Below, in pieces: positions 5,800 through 5,959 of a DNA stretch of 5,959 nucleotides; within the stretch, counting starts at the first letter, position 1; each line of letters opens with the position of its first letter. The notes beneath the pieces were generated by a model, which did no database searches, was not told where the DNA came from, and worked only from the letters and a program-made list of their open reading frames with translations. Origin of the DNA: an uncultured Novosphingobium sp. (lineage in GTDB: Bacteria; Pseudomonadota; Alphaproteobacteria; Sphingomonadales; Sphingomonadaceae); NCBI GenBank assembly GCA_937860195.1, contig CALMBN010000074.1, positions 1 to 5,959 on the forward strand, written 5' to 3'. The position numbers and the translations under genes were made by a program.

Positions 5800-5959
5800 A
5801 TGTCTGGTCCCCGTATTCTCTTGATCGTGGGTGGTGGAATTGCCGCCTACAAGGCCTGTGAGCTTGTCCGCCTGATCCGCAAGGGTGGCGGCGATGTCAC
5901 CTGTGTGCTGACCGAGGGTGGCGCCAAGTTCATCACCGCGATGACGCTGGCCGCGCTTA
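5800..5959 (+). CDS. coaBC: Bifunctional phosphopantothenoylcysteine decarboxylase / phosphopantothenate-cysteine ligase (N-terminal part)
   Basis: The visible 53 codons begin MSGPRILLIVGGGIAAYKAC and continue ELVRLIRKGGGDVTCVLTEG, then AKFITAMTLAAL, before the window ends. The G-G-I-A-A-Y-K-A motif and the V-T-C-V-L-T-E-G-G-A-K-F-I strand and loop are the FMN-binding start of the CoaC flavoprotein domain, the decarboxylase half of CoaBC (Dfp). The enzyme carries out two successive cytoplasmic steps of coenzyme A synthesis: joining cysteine to phosphopantothenate, then decarboxylation. Full CoaBC has about 400 residues. The catalytic histidine and the ligase domain lie outside, so a stand-alone flavoprotein decarboxylase cannot be strictly excluded, though the N-terminus is typical of bacterial CoaBC. 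I give the ATG at 5800 because family members usually start at this point; the TTG at 5782 has the better placed ribosome binding site. Confidence 0.9.
   Translation, partial: MSGPRILLIVGGGIAAYKACELVRLIRKGGGDVTCVLTEGGAKFITAMTLAAL

Overview
The window looks like chromosomal DNA of a GC-rich alphaproteobacterium, most likely Sphingomonadales (Sphingomonas, Novosphingobium or Erythrobacter relatives). This rests on remembered family resemblance, not on a search. The FtsH sequence (for example its [17 protein letters not shown] stretch) and the RpoZ C-terminal half have the form typical of that order. Codon use is uniformly GC-rich. There is no insertion sequence, phage gene, tRNA, rRNA or CRISPR array.

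Layout. (1) 1-144, minus: start of a TusA-like sulfurtransferase gene, cut by the window edge. (2) 188-531, plus: a composite. The first ~25 codons of a ChrB-N-type gene run directly, out of frame, into rpoZ (RNA polymerase omega) lacking about its first 21 codons. (3) 557-588: a strong hairpin terminator between rpoZ and the convergent next gene. (4) 600-974, minus: a small exported protein with a Rap1a-like tail. (5) 1061-2101, plus: a zinc-ribbon DUF3667 membrane protein, divergent from (4) across a short region holding a near-perfect palindrome. (6) 2106-4043, minus: ftsH, convergent with (5), the two stop codons lying in one hairpin. (7) 4174-5298, plus: a polytopic GT-C-like membrane protein, divergent from ftsH. 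(8) 5295-5693, minus: a small four-helix DUF4345-like membrane protein whose stop overlaps that of (7). (9) 5800-end, plus: start of coaBC (dfp), cut by the window edge.

The genes alternate in strand nearly throughout, so no long operon is visible and each gene seems to have its own promoter. Known functions are housekeeping: sulfur transfer, transcription, membrane protein quality control and coenzyme A synthesis. The membrane and exported proteins between them are poorly characterised.

The most notable point is the chrB-rpoZ junction at about 247-262. It looks like a deletion, or an assembly collapse, at a short stretch that can be read as either gene. If real, this locus cannot make normal omega. 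Second is a good heat-shock (RpoH-type) promoter match before ftsH. I found no convincing new multi-gene system.
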